Shown here: piece by piece, positions 49,352 through 61,880 of the stretch
Numbering within the stretch: position 1 is the stretch's first letter
How the letters are laid out: the number at the start of each line of letters is the position of its first letter
Source of the DNA: Gyrodactylus bullatarudis
Lineage: Eukaryota > Platyhelminthes > Monogenea > Gyrodactylidea > Gyrodactylidae
Reading direction: 5' to 3'
NCBI GenBank assembly: GCA_012064415.1
Contig: SSNU01000117.1
Location: 269,916-333,915, forward strand
Length of the DNA stretch: 64,000 nucleotides
Made by a program: the position numbers and the translations under genes
Notes under the pieces: model-generated
Told to the model about the DNA's origin: nothing
Seen by the model: the letters and a program-made list of their open reading frames with translations, nothing else
The model's database searches: none

Positions 49352-52300
49352 TAATTTCTACATTTTGATTATTAAAAATGAACAAGGAACAATGAGTATC
49401 TGAAATTTAGAAATTATAACATTTCTCAAGACTTTTTCGAGAAACGCATTTTTTCCAGAAAGACCATATTCATAGCAGTGTTTTTAAATTGGATCGAGTC
49501 TTTTCATTACCGATTTAACAGCTCAACTCAAGAAAAGTTTAAAACCTCGTTCTAAACTTTAATTTTCGAAGGCATGATTTTTTCATTATCAATGAAAGAA
49601 TAAATAGGCTGATACCTGCATGAGATATTATTTTCCCAATTTTAGGGTTAATGAGAACGAAACCGTTGTGTTCAATATTTATATTTTATAGTTACTGTAA
49701 CTAGAGCTTCTTTAATGAACGTCAATCAAGAAGGATTAACGACTGAACTGTATCTCTCATTAATTTATCAGAATATATAATTGACTGGCGTGGGTGAATT
49801 TTATTAAGGAAATATCCCTTGATTAAACACAGCTTACCTAAAAGATTTATACAGGCATTTTTAAATGGAAGCAAAGTTATTACATAGCATTGAAGGATAA
49901 AGCTTTTGCTTAGGAACAGCTATTCGCGATGAATTTAGGTCTCAAATATTAAAGGAAACGATTTATCTGATTTAAGAAAAAAAACTATATAAAAATATTT
50001 TTTTTGCTACTGATAAATATGGTATATCAGATTTTTGGAAAATTTTTTTCTGCTTGTTAATAAATGAGTTAAAATAATCCTAGATCTACGATAGTAATAG
50101 TTGTACAAGCAACCAATACTGTTTTGATAAAGATTAGATTATTCGAATAATTAATTAATTATCATAGATGATCAGAAAAGATTAAAAACGATTTATTCAC
50201 TGATAAACATTTCTCTAGGCTGTTTTAAGAATCTCCCTAGCTAAATGTGTATTTCAAGATAAGATTTGTCTAGCTAACTCTTACAAATTATCCCCCCTGC
50301 AATATTCACTTTTCTCTTACATCTTTCTCAAGGTGATGGCTTTAAATTATGATTATTTATAATTCTTCACTCAGAATATGTCTAATTTATAAACTAGTGA
50401 AGAAACAACCCAAAAATGCAAGGCAGGCGTACTTATAATTCTTCATAAATTTTTTTCATTTAACCACATGTTTTGAAGTTTGAATTAAGAATGTCAATTT
50501 TTGAATACGCGCCAACCTCATTTCAATGAACTTCACCATTTTCGAACATATTCACTATAGCGTATTGTCAGCTTTACAAAATAAAGAATGTGGCAAATCA
50601 GAACTTCTAGTGAAATTATCCCAACAGTTTCAAATGATTTCGGTGTTCCCTGTGATACCTGTTCTCTTCGAATTCTAATTGATTTTAAAAACCAAAATAT
50701 CGTTTTTTCTAAATTTTTTAATTTAATTAATAAAATTAGTTCAAGGCTTATTAAAAAGGAAATTTGTCATATTTCAATTTAAACTTCGGAAAATTACTGT
50801 AGCTGGAAAATAACTGGAAATTTTTCTAATTATTCTTTCCAGTAATAGTAAATTTTAAACACATTAATATGTATTGTAATTCTGTAAATTAAATTCTGTT
50901 AGTTAAATTAATATACACTTTTGAAAATCTGAGAAGACTTTTGAGGTTCTCAGAGAAGTTTTATCGAAAACGAGATTGTTCATGAAAATAATGATAAAGA
51001 AATTCAATTGAAAAAAGTATTTTATTTGGAAATTTTCATAATTTTGTTTATCTGATTGCAGATATAGATATTTTGGAGCGAAATTTGAAGGGAAGATGTG
51101 AAAATACTCAAAGATAAGTTTCATCATAATCGATAGGGGATTTTAGTAATTTCGGAAAACTTTGTCTTTAGCTCTAGTCTGAGTAAGTTATCAAGTCACT
51201 TTCGGGTATTCTTATGATTTACATCAGTTATTTTTGATTGAGAATGCAATTTAACCAAGAGACCATCGTAAGGGATGGAATATATTCCCTAAAGATATCC
51301 AATGCCTAATATTAACAAGAAAAACATGAAATTCATGCAGAGTTATCATAAAATGAATCATAGGGAAGATGTTCAAGATTGTTCAAGACATGGGCAATAT
51401 TATTATTCAATCTACATTTCAAGATTAAAATAATCCACAGTGAATTAAGTTGATAATGGGTAGGGGTAGGATTTGATTAATTAATGCTCACGTACGAATG
51501 CAAATGAAAGATAAAACTGAGCAGCGCATAATCGCGAGGAAATAATTGATCTCAAAATTTTGTTTTTTTTAGCATACGAAGAATTTTTCTTATTTTTTTC
51601 ACTACTCTGATTGATGTCTGTTGAGTATGAATATAGAATAGTTGTATATATATATGGTCTATCCATTGGAATATACACACTCCTGAATAGGCTAGCATAC
51701 AAATTTGAGTTGTTTCATCAAATCTATTACATGAATTGTAGTAGTTTATGAAATGAGCCAAGGAGAAATTACAGATGCGTACAGATGGGTTAATTAAAAA
51801 AAGTTCCAAGAAGGAAACACCCAAGACATATGTTGTATGTATATATATGGGGATGTATTATTTGAATTCTAATTAAATTTTTTCATCAAATCTTCGTTTT
51901 TTCACACTTTATAAACACAGCCTATTTGGCCGTTTATGTGAAGCTATTTGATATGAAGATGAGAATTTACTATTTCTTTACTCGATAGTTTTCATGAAGA
52001 CAATTTGAATTTTTGTCAAATTGAATAATTTTGATTCTTAAAACTCGTGGGCTCATTTTTTCATGGTATTTCTGACTATCAGCATATCAACTAGCATAAG
52101 ATTAGAATGTCTCGACTCCTCTGAAAATATTCATTTCCATAAAACCTAGGGGTAGATCATCGAAATCAAAAATTTAGAATATCGCAAAGCTTGGACCATC
52201 ATTAGAGAGATAATTTCATGCTGAAACCGAAGATAACCCGAAATAATTTTAAAGATTTATAACTGATGTCTCCAATAATTTTATCGAAATATTTTTAAAA

Positions 52301-52487
52301 AATAGAAAATTTTAGATCATTTATTATATAATACTAACAAGAAAAAGAGCCTGGTCCGATATATCTAATGCTCGTTGAGCGAGCACTTAACCATCTATTC
52401 AAACAAAAGAGATTCCTACTGATATAAAAGTTTCTCAAGCTTAGCAATTTTTTAGTCTTATTCCTAGAGTGTAAATGAAATTTTTAA

Positions 52488-53007
52488 CCCTTCATGTCCC
52501 ATTGTTCCACCAGTGGAACACAACTCTTTCTTGATCAATAATTTTAACTAAAAGATACCTAAAACACTTTGTTTACCCCTCATTAGAAAGGAAATTTATC
52601 AAGCTACAAAATTATGTATAATTCATAAAGATAGCTTTTCACTGATGTACATCATAGTTACTTGAAGAAGGGTGATTTTTTGAAAATTTTGTCAAATATT
52701 CAAAAAATATTTAGAACGTTTTTTTGAAAACCTATTTGCTGAGGTCTTAGAAAAAAATAAAATAACTTACTATCGTACAACAATAGTCGTAGATTTCAAA
52801 TATGCAATCACCTGCTCGATATCTCTTATAGTTTAGAAGATAACTGGTTTTAGAGCAAAAAAATGCCAATTTTAACCTCTATAATCTTTGAAATGATAAG
52901 TCGGCTTACAAAATGGAATTCAGATTCGGAATCAGCGTAGTTATTTTGGTTAGGTAGCAAAATTTCTCATATGTGTGATGAAAAAAATTAATTTGGGACA
53001 CGAAGGG
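52488..53007 (+). mobile_element. Full-length 520-bp piggyBac-type MITE, copy 1
   Basis: The element begins CCCTTCATGTCCCA and ends TGGGACACGAAGGG, flanked by TTAA on both sides (52484-52487, 53008-53011). TTAA duplication with CCC…GGG tips is the piggyBac signature. Just inside the left tip is a short palindrome, TTCCACCAGTGGAA. There is no open frame, so a transposase from elsewhere is required. Confidence 0.85.
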
Positions 53008-53130
53008 TTAAACTTGAGTTAGATTCTAAATTCATCTGGAAGGCTTAGGGGACAACAAGACAAAAATAATCCCCTCCACAATTCAGTAGATTCAATATAA
53101 ACAGTAATGAATTCCCAAATCGCCAAATTC

Positions 53131-53510
53131 CCAATTTTTTGAATCTTGAGTTGAAATTTTTTGCCGATTTCAATGTGAGAGAGCGATCAAAAGGTGATTT
53201 TTAGGATCACAATAAGACAAAAAACCGATTACCATTATAAAAATTTTGATTAATTCGTAATTTTTCAGGGATTTGGAAATATCAAATTTCATCAACTTTG
53301 AAGTAGCGAAAATGGTCAAAAAATCAAAATTTAATTTTAGCACGATTATGGGGGGATTCTTGAAACCAGATTCAGCATATTTAATTTCTTTGAAGAATTG
53401 TGATCCTTAGAATCAACTTTTGATCACTCTCTCACATTGAAATCAGCAAAACAAGTTCAAAAAAAATCCGATTTTGGCGCTACTTCAAGATTTCAAAATT
53501 TTCGTATTTT
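53131..53510. repeat. Large imperfect foldback of the GTGAGAGAGTGATC family
   Basis: The left arm (about 53131-53225) and right arm (about 53395-53475) are imperfect reverse complements, sharing TTTCAATGTGAGAGAG and GATTTTTAGGATCACAAT-like sequence. This is the clearest example of the dispersed family also seen at 3.96, 16.7 and 23.3 kb. No coding content. Confidence 0.65.
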
Positions 53511-56399
53511 CCTTAAAAATTAATTTTTTTCAAATTTTTTTTCTCTGTATTCTGAAAGAGGGCCTCATGATCTTGATCAATTTCGATTATTTGGTGAAAA
53601 AATGAGAATTTCATAAATATCATAAATTCCCATTTTCATATTAACTAGGTCAATGTGTATGCATATTAACTGCAGTAGACGATACCTAGCAAGATTTAAC
53701 TGTCTCGTTAGAGGTACATTTGTCAATGTTTTAATCAATTAAAATAATCTGAAACTTGTGTTCTCCTCAAGTCTGCTGAAAGCTGTAAATCCAATGCATT
53801 CATAAAAGTCAACACGAATGTTTATCTTTGGAGGGTTATCTCCAAGAATAATTTCGAGTCAATCTGCTCTCTGGAAATAAAAATGATTGATAATGTGGTA
53901 GGTACATCCAATATGCATAGGTAGTATTTGTCAAGGAAAAAAACCATATTCCCATGAGTGTTACTCGATATATGGGGTGTTTCTCCAATCCAATGCACTC
54001 CCATAATCTGTGCAGATTAATTCACATCTGGATTAAATCATGATGGCAGTACATTTGTTTTGAATTTTCAAATGAAATTCTGTAATATTTTTCATGTGCT
54101 CTCTATCCAACCCTACAAAGGTCATTTTATATTTCCTTTTAATTTTTATTTACGAGCAGTTTCTCATCTTAAACTTGTTGGTAACCCTAAAGATTAAGGA
54201 CAAGAAAGACTCTGTGTTGTAGATTTTAATTGCTTAGAGAGCCGATTACTATTGGGTTGTTTCAAATTATAAAAGTAAAAAATCTGCAAAATATTTACAT
54301 ATCATTAGGGCAGTAAATTTGCGATTTTTTGCGATTCTCTAACCGATTGCGACTTTTCTCCTCACTCTTCTATTTGATAAAAAACAAATTCTCACTTAGT
54401 TAATGTCTAAGTAAGCCTTTGCATTTACTCAGGTATTAGTTGAATCATTTTCTTCTCTTTTGTCTCTGGCTATTTACACAATCCGTCTTTAATTGGATTC
54501 GCTGAGAGTTGAATATTCAAAATATGAAACAGGTCCTGGACAATGTAATCAGTTGACAGTAGATGTGGATTCCATTGTGGAAAGAACTTTATCAAGAATA
54601 CTTTAATAAAAAACGTAAATTGTTCTTAAAAATAATTTTATTTTGAATTAGAATAGATAATCATATAACAAAATGCAAATTCCCTGTTTCGCGGAAACCT
54701 AGAATTAAACTTTTAGACAATATTTAGACATTCAGAGGCTTTAACTAATATATTTAGATATTTTATCGTCAATTCAAAATCAAAACTCATTATTTCAAAC
54801 TACAGAAGGGTCAAGATTCTTCTACTCAGTAGTAGTCGGATAAAGAAAAATAAATTATTTATTTGATTCTAAAATTTGTCCTTGTAGAACTTAGCTAGAA
54901 AACAATAATTGGGAAATTGTACAAATCTGGTTCACTGATCCCAATTCGCTTATAATAATAACATGATCTGGATTCATAAAAGTCTTCAACATATCCTTGA
55001 TGAAAAATACTGAGAATCCTGTAAAAATCATACATTCTCATCTACATACCAATCAGCTTTATTCATAAACAGTATAATTTTTACAAGAATCAAATCTTCA
55101 TTGAAAATTCTTCAACCTTGTCTATTTGTTTTGATATCGTATCAAAAGTGTTACTATAGTTTAATTTTTTTTCACTAAAATGTTTCAGCATAATCTTGAT
55201 GAAAATAATCAATAAACCTCTTCTTAAGTAAAGTAATTAATTAACTTTAGATTTAGAAAGTTATTAGAAAAGTACAAAAGCCCATAATAAATACTCGACC
55301 GGATAATTTAGCATATTTTATTATCTCAAGATGAAATTACCCTCTCTTCATGTCGAATAAGAGAGAGGCTTTAACTAACTTACACACAAATGACCTCTTA
55401 TCCAAATTCAAAGATAAGATGCATTGCATTTACCCAAATAGATATTTCTCTCTGATAAAAGGCAGATCATACTGAATTTGTTTATCAATGTTAAGCTTAT
55501 CATTGAAACTATAAACTATTGATGGTTTAATTATTAGAGGTTTCTTTCCATGCTTAATTAGTTTGAGTATGACTTTACCTAGAGAGAAAGAATTTGAAAA
55601 AATGATCAAGACACAGACAAATTTAATATATATCAAGCCTTTATTACATAGGGATCTCATAAAGGTTCGTCTCGAAAAAGAATATATAAAAGCGCGAAAT
55701 TCTAATTTACATTAAAACACTAACTGGTGATATATTCGAATGAAATAAATTTATAAGTTGAAAAAAATTATATGCTATCAATGTCACTTGTATAAGATAG
55801 TTAAAATTAACAAACTTTCTAAATGACTGTGGTCACTTTGGGAGAAAGCCCTCTTAAAATCAGTTTTACGACAGCCCATTGTATGTTAATACTCGATAGA
55901 AGGTAATGTTTTATTATATGAAAGAAAATTTGATTTTTATAACATTATAAATAATCAGTTAAATTATATTACGTAAAAATGGCACATTTTTGTGTTTTTT
56001 CTCATGAGAAAATCGTGACAATAGATTCTCATATATCAGAGAGTAAAACTCAGCAAGTAAGGAAGGGCTTTCTGCTAACCTCGATATTTGATTGATATCT
56101 TGAATCAATTATTACAGAATCAGAAAACTTATTGATTCAGATTAAGGAGAGATATCCAACAATATCCAATTAGAAACAAGAAAGTTAATGTTGGAGCTGA
56201 GAAAAGGCTTATTTTGTACATGTTATCGTAGTGATTCATCAAAGTCTGGTAACCAAAATCATCAAAAATATTCTTATTTGAGAAAGAGCAAATTAGAAAA
56301 TTATAATTATAAACAAAATGTACAATTTAAAAATATATCTTTTTGTTTAAAGCCTCTGCATAAGAGAGGCATTATTGTCTTTTCAATTTAAAAAACCAC

Positions 56400-56651
56400 A
56401 TGACTATGTCTAAAATTCCAAAATCTCTTTCAGGTTCCACTGATGGTGCTTCCGTGGACCTTGACGAGTTCCCAAATCCCATAGTAAACGAAACTCCCAA
56501 TTTATTGCATTCAGTTACGAAGAATATGAATGAAGCCTTCGACCGTTATGCCGCCATGATGACTGATATGAAGTCGATGCTTGATAACAAAATCGCCGCC
56601 GCCCTCGCTGGAAACCCAGCCCAGAGAGATCAATCTCAACATTATTGTTAA
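56400..56651 (+). pseudogene. Gag-like ORF fragment (unrecognised)
   Basis: This 83-codon frame has higher G+C and more balanced codons than the surrounding AT-rich DNA. It begins acidic and serine-rich, then has a likely amphipathic helix (about residues 38-72, NEAFDRYAAMMTDMKSMLDN) and ends NPAQRDQSQ. A short acidic leader followed by a helix is common at the start of Gag-like ORF1 proteins of retroelements, and nothing after the stop continues the frame. I cannot name the family; it may equally be an isolated exon or small gene. Confidence 0.3.
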
Positions 56652-59600
56652 TCTTGTTACTCTAGGTAGTTTCAAGACTATCTGAATCAGATAGTATCTG
56701 ATAGTTTCATGAATCCCGGGAATCTTATAGTAAAAAGTTTAGCTGTTAATAAGAAATTGTTTGACTTTTAATACACTTAGAAAGGAAAATCATCCAGTTA
56801 TTTCGTAACATCCTCAGAACTTTTTCAGAAGTGTTACTCATCAATAGAACATCATTTGAATCATTTCAACTAATTGAATTAGAATCTGACCCATGTTGAA
56901 AATTGGATCTACTCCTATTTTTCATGGACGTCTAAAAAGTAGACAATCTCAGAGCTCAATAGGAAAATTGTTTTGTTCTATGATGGAATCTGAAATCTTC
57001 AATAAAAATTTGTGAAAGTAGATTTAACTGGAATATAACCAACCTCTCGTTCCAAAGCCTCTTCTTCTATAAACTTTTCGGTACTGAAATAGTCAAGTAC
57101 CTTCTTAAATGGATAAGAAGCTTGTATAATCGCAACCAATTATTCCCTGTCCCAATTGAATCTACTTTAAGTGAATCTCAGAGCTCTTTTGAACAGACGG
57201 ATCGAAGGAGTTGATGATTTTAGATTTTAATTATACTTTTCTGAGTCAACTGTGCTTTCAAGGTGCGAAAGGAATCACACATCATTTTTCAGGATAACCA
57301 ATTGTATCTAAAAACACGGTAATCTCTACAATGTGATTAGTCAAATCAATTATTACCATTCAATTTTCGAATGAACTGTCAATTTGAACTGATTTCTGAT
57401 CATCTTAATATAATAATTTTCAAGTAATAAAAAACTCTACGGCCATTTTCGGTTCCTTTATCTAATAATGATCTCTCACACCTTGAAATCACCATAAATT
57501 TTCAACTAAAAGTGTTCCTCTAGAACTGGTTTTTTTTTATCTTTAGAAAAAACATTGAATAATGCCTGAGAGGCAAAGCATAAAATAATAGCTAAGGCAT
57601 TATGACACAATTCAACACTTATACATTTATGAATTTATTTTGCAAGTTAGATTCTAAAAACTAATTCCTCACTGAATTAGTCACCATAATAATTCCCATT
57701 GACTTGATGTAGGTTTTTAACACATTACACTCATATACAGTAACATAACAATAACAATGTTTGAAGTTCTTGTAATATAAATCTTAATAACCATAGTACA
57801 TCTCTTGTATTATTGAGACAAAAAAGAGTTCCTGATGAGATGAACAAATTTCATGTTGTGAAACTAATATTTACACTTTGATTTGAATTATAATTATTAA
57901 ACAAGAATAAGAGAGGAGTGAGTTATTCTACAAGATATTTAACAACTTTTAATTTGTCCTCTTGCAGACACAGCAAGTGCTTCTAGCTAGACGAGTCTCA
58001 ACAGACTGAAAAGAACTGTGATAAACATTTTGATAATCTTTTAAATCTTTATCTAACTATTATTTCGAATAATAATCAAATTTTTTATCACTGTCTAGTA
58101 GATGGGCATTTTTTTACATTGGTAGAACCTTTACGTTTTTACGGTGATTGTCTTTACCTGTCTTCTTCAGTGATATCTCAGACCTATGAGTTTTGTCCGA
58201 TCAGATTAGGGAATGGTGCTCACTGTTCACTTCAACATTTCCATTGAAAGTATCAATTTATTGTCAACAGCCTCGTGAGTTAACCTCTTTCTAAAGTTTT
58301 CTTCAGCAGTGCAGTGAAGTTCAGCACTAAGAGTTATTGTTAAGAACATGCTGGTTTATTTCTCTTACTATTTTTATGTTCTTTGGTTCTTGTTCTAAAG
58401 TGTCTATTTATTTTTATAATCTAATTTGAAAACACCTTTTTCGTCTGAAACCCCAAGGATAGTGGTTCTTAAGATAATAATATAAAAGGGTGTAGGACTA
58501 TGTAATGTCATAAATTAACGTTATAATTAGCATACTTTATGTCCATGTTATCAACTCATCCGTAACATGAACTCATTTCTGATACATTTAACCGTTTTCA
58601 TCTATCTCATCTAAAAAGTGGAAAAAACTAAAAGCTCAGTCAACACATATAATGAGTCAGAGACACTCTTCTATGACGCACAGACATTGTCTTCTCAAAT
58701 TGTAGGAGAGACTGTAAAAGAGGGAAGAGAATAATTGTCAATCATGTACTACTCATGTATTAACTCAAGGTATAAAATGTGTGCTCACTTTCTCATACTT
58801 TTTCTGTGTACATGTTGTTGTACCTATAACTTGACTCAGAGTTTGAATTTGAAAAGAGGGAGTATTCCCATGTATCATTTCCCAGAGAAAAAAGGCTGCA
58901 ACTAAAAGCAAGGTACCTACCCCAGAGTTCCCCCATAAAATACAGATAAAAAACAGTCAGATTAAATCTTTTGAAATAAAACGAGATTATTCCCTATAGT
59001 TATGAGAAAGAATAAGAACAACACTTTTTCTTTCTTGAAAAGCATGTTGATTAGGGTAATTTTATTTTTCCCAAACAATGTTCAAACACATTTTTGAAAG
59101 TCAAAATGAAAAATTTATCATGTTCTGGTATACGAAAATTCCTAAAATCATCAAAATTCATCTAATTTCCTAAAACTTTTTTTCAAAGTGTGAAAAAAGA
59201 CTCAATTTTTACCCTATTTTTATTCAAAATGTTGCAAAAACTCTTAAAAAATCTAAATTTTGTCCTTTCTCGGAGTATAATTCGTTGATTCAAAAATTAT
59301 CGTTTTCAATCGAGTCTTGAAAACGTATGGTTTTATAGGAAAAGAATCTTAGTTTTCGCTTCCATTTCAAAATGAGATTAGGGCTGGGAAAAGTTGAAAA
59401 ATTTGGCTTACTCTAATGTTGAAATAAAGATGGGAATTTACTATATTTTTAATAATTAAATCTGACAAGAATTGTCCTTTTCAATGTTTGAGTTCAATTT
59501 AAAACAATGAAATATACTGTTATTTTAAGTTCAAACTGATCTTGATTCCCAAGGAAGGGAAAGCAGGACACCAACTCAATGCACCTCAGCAGAATCTGGT

Positions 59601-59740
59601 TCAACCACCACTTTTAATATCAGCTATTCAAAAAGGGAGCTAGGAACAGAAATCAGTTGATTCTTCAGTTAAAACGTTTATCTCACAGATACAAGGTTAA
59701 TCTTCATTGAACATAAAAGGGTTCATTATCAGAAGAGGAC
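56652..59740. other. No supported genes
   Basis: This is AT-rich sequence without open frames of note or recognisable repeats. Confidence 0.5.
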
Positions 59741-60169
59741 TTATTCAGTCAAATGAAGATTAGAGTAAAGAAGATATTTTGTGTAGTCAAGCTTAGACCT
59801 TAGGTGAGACATGATAGATCTCAAATCAAAAAGGTTATCACAATCCTTTAAGGAAAACTTAATTTCTTGATAATTGTAATATTTGAGAAGAAAATGATAT
59901 GAATATGAGGGTTTTCTTAAAGAGAAATTCCTAATTTTAGGCGAGAAGAGTGAAGCGAAAGATTTTACAATAAAAGTTGTTCTTCTAAGCCAGACTGGGT
60001 CCAAACCAGATATAGCAATAAGAGAATTATAAGAGTCAATCGATGGAAAGCAAGCATGGAGAAACCTAAATTGCATTCTTTCCAAGGTTAGGGAACAAGA
60101 ATTTGTAATTTGTCGGTTGCGAAACTCATTGGCCACTACAGTCCGAAGAAATTCAAGTAATGAGTTCAA
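59741..60169 (-). pseudogene. Remnant of non-LTR retrotransposon RT C-terminal region
   Basis: This 142-codon frame contains LERMQFRFLHACF and, about 20 residues on, ISGLDPVWLRRTTFIVKSF. These resemble the region after the polymerase domain of jockey/CR1/R1-type reverse transcriptases, where 'LExxQRRF', 'LGLDSLxxRR' and a helix-rich tail occur. The polymerase motif with paired aspartates is not present, so this is a fragment. The end (LDYTKYLLYSNLHLTE) is hydrophobic and has no recognised motif. Confidence 0.55.
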
Positions 60170-60299
60170 GTATTTACCCCTTTTACGACGTTTTTAGGAA
60201 TTTCTACCTTTGTTCTCAAATAGTTCTGAGAATGGAAATGAAATCCGCTATATATGATTATTACTAATGTTTATAGTTTAAAAAAATTGAGCTCCAAGT

Positions 60300-60500
60300 T
60301 CAGAGAAAGATAAGTGTGGGAAACCTAAGAATGATGAAAGTTGTGGGGTTGTGATTTACCCCTAGGAATTCATCATTTCCAAGATTACAGAAAGAGATAA
60401 AGAATAATCCTCTGTCGTTATTTGAGTCATGTTTCTCAAAGGAAAAAGGACAAGCAAGCAAAAGATGGGGAGACTCCACTGATTCATGACAAGACTGCAT
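60300..60500 (-). pseudogene. Possible retroelement C-terminal zinc-knuckle remnant
   Basis: The first codons read CHESVESPHLLLACPF, resembling the cysteine-histidine motif (C…E…H.L..CP) at the C-terminus of many non-LTR retrotransposon ORF2 proteins. One cysteine of the usual set is missing here. It lies upstream of the 59741-60169 remnant in transcription order, the reverse of the expected domain order, so the two may come from different insertions. Confidence 0.42.
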
Positions 60501-61017
60501 TACAGTATGGTATTAATAATAATATGGTCTCTTGTAATGAGAAAGGTACACACTGAATGTATATAAAGTGTACTCAAAGTTTAATTTGGTATGCAGGGGC
60601 ATATGTTGTTATATTTGTAGTCACAGCATGATTGGTAAGTAGGTCAAAAGTTTAACCGGACACATAAACAACAGGCATCTTGGCTCTGCTCCCATCATGG
60701 TAGAAAAAGTATTCATTATCGGATTTAATTTGAATTTATACCATTTCATATTGACAATCCCTTGAAGCAAGCGGATTAAAGGGAAAGATGACGTCACTTA
60801 CTCTAAAACCTAAATTTACACACAGTATATAAATACAAGTTTCAATAAGTCTCTTATTGTATAGAACTAATTTTCTACCTTTTTTCAGAGCTAGTTGCAA
60901 GTTAGGAATTCTGATTTCAAAATTTTTCGATCTAAACTAAAAACTGTTCATTCTGATTAGTAAAGAGCCAGAGAAGTAATCCGGAATGGGGTATTTTTAA
61001 CCGTTTTTCATTCTTAA

Positions 61018-61536
61018 CCCTTGATGTCCCATTGTTCCACCAGTGGAACACAACTCTTTCTCGAGCAATAATTTTAACTCAAAGATACCTAAAACACTTT
61101 GTTTACACCTCATTAGAAAGGAAATCTATTAGAATACAAAAATAAGTATCATTCATAAAGATAGCTTTTCACTGATGCACACCATAGTTACTTGAAGAAG
61201 GGTGATTTTTTGAAAATGTTGTCAAACATTTGAAAAATATTTATTTTTTAAAAACCTATTTGCTGAAGTCTTAGACAAAAATAAAATAACCTTCTGATAA
61301 TGATAAAACAATAGCAGTAGATTTCAATTATACAATCGCCTGCTCGATATCTCTTATAGTTTAGAAAATAACTGGTTTTAGAGCCAAAAAATGCCAACTT
61401 CAACCACTATGGCATCTTTTAAATGATAAGTCGGCATACAAAAAGGAATTGAGATTAAGAATCAGCGTAGTTACTTTGGTTTGGTTGCAAATTTTCCCAT
61501 TTGTGTGATAAAAAAAATAATTTGGGACATGAAGGG
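61018..61536 (+). mobile_element. Full-length 519-bp piggyBac-type MITE, copy 2
   Basis: It is flanked by TTAA at 61014-61017 and 61537-61540. It starts CCCTTGATGTCCCA and ends TGGGACATGAAGGG. It matches the 52.5-kb copy along its length with scattered substitutions and is in the same orientation. No coding frame. Confidence 0.85.
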
Positions 61537-61880
61537 TTAAATTTCCTCATTCAAATCGTAATATAAGATTGAAAATTTATTTGAACTCAGAATAATCTTT
61601 TTAATGGTTTGTGCTTTTCATACCGGTACGGATCTTCCTTTTTAAGCATTTGAGAATGAATAACTTGTATATTCAGAAATTTGCTCAAAATTACGGGTAA
61701 ATATTATAAAAATAATATGTATACTTTGAAGTAGTTGTGAAATAAATAAGTAAACTATGCACTTTTATTTCTTATTGTAAACTATCTTAAAAGTAGTTTG
61801 GTTATTGAAAAAATAGTGAGAGAACTTTGTAAATTACAAATGGAAAAGTCATCTTTTGTAATAAAATAATGGAATAAAAT

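Larger units (their letters stand above)
36000..56390. other. 20-kb stretch without supported genes
   Basis: Apart from the repeats listed separately I find no gene here. Open frames are short, AT-rich and lack paired splice sites or recognisable motifs. Two short stretches are slightly more coding-like (43.91-43.98 kb and 46.97-47.08 kb) but cannot be linked to other exons. The region could hold introns or distal regulation of a gene outside the window; nothing in the sequence decides this. Confidence 0.5.
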
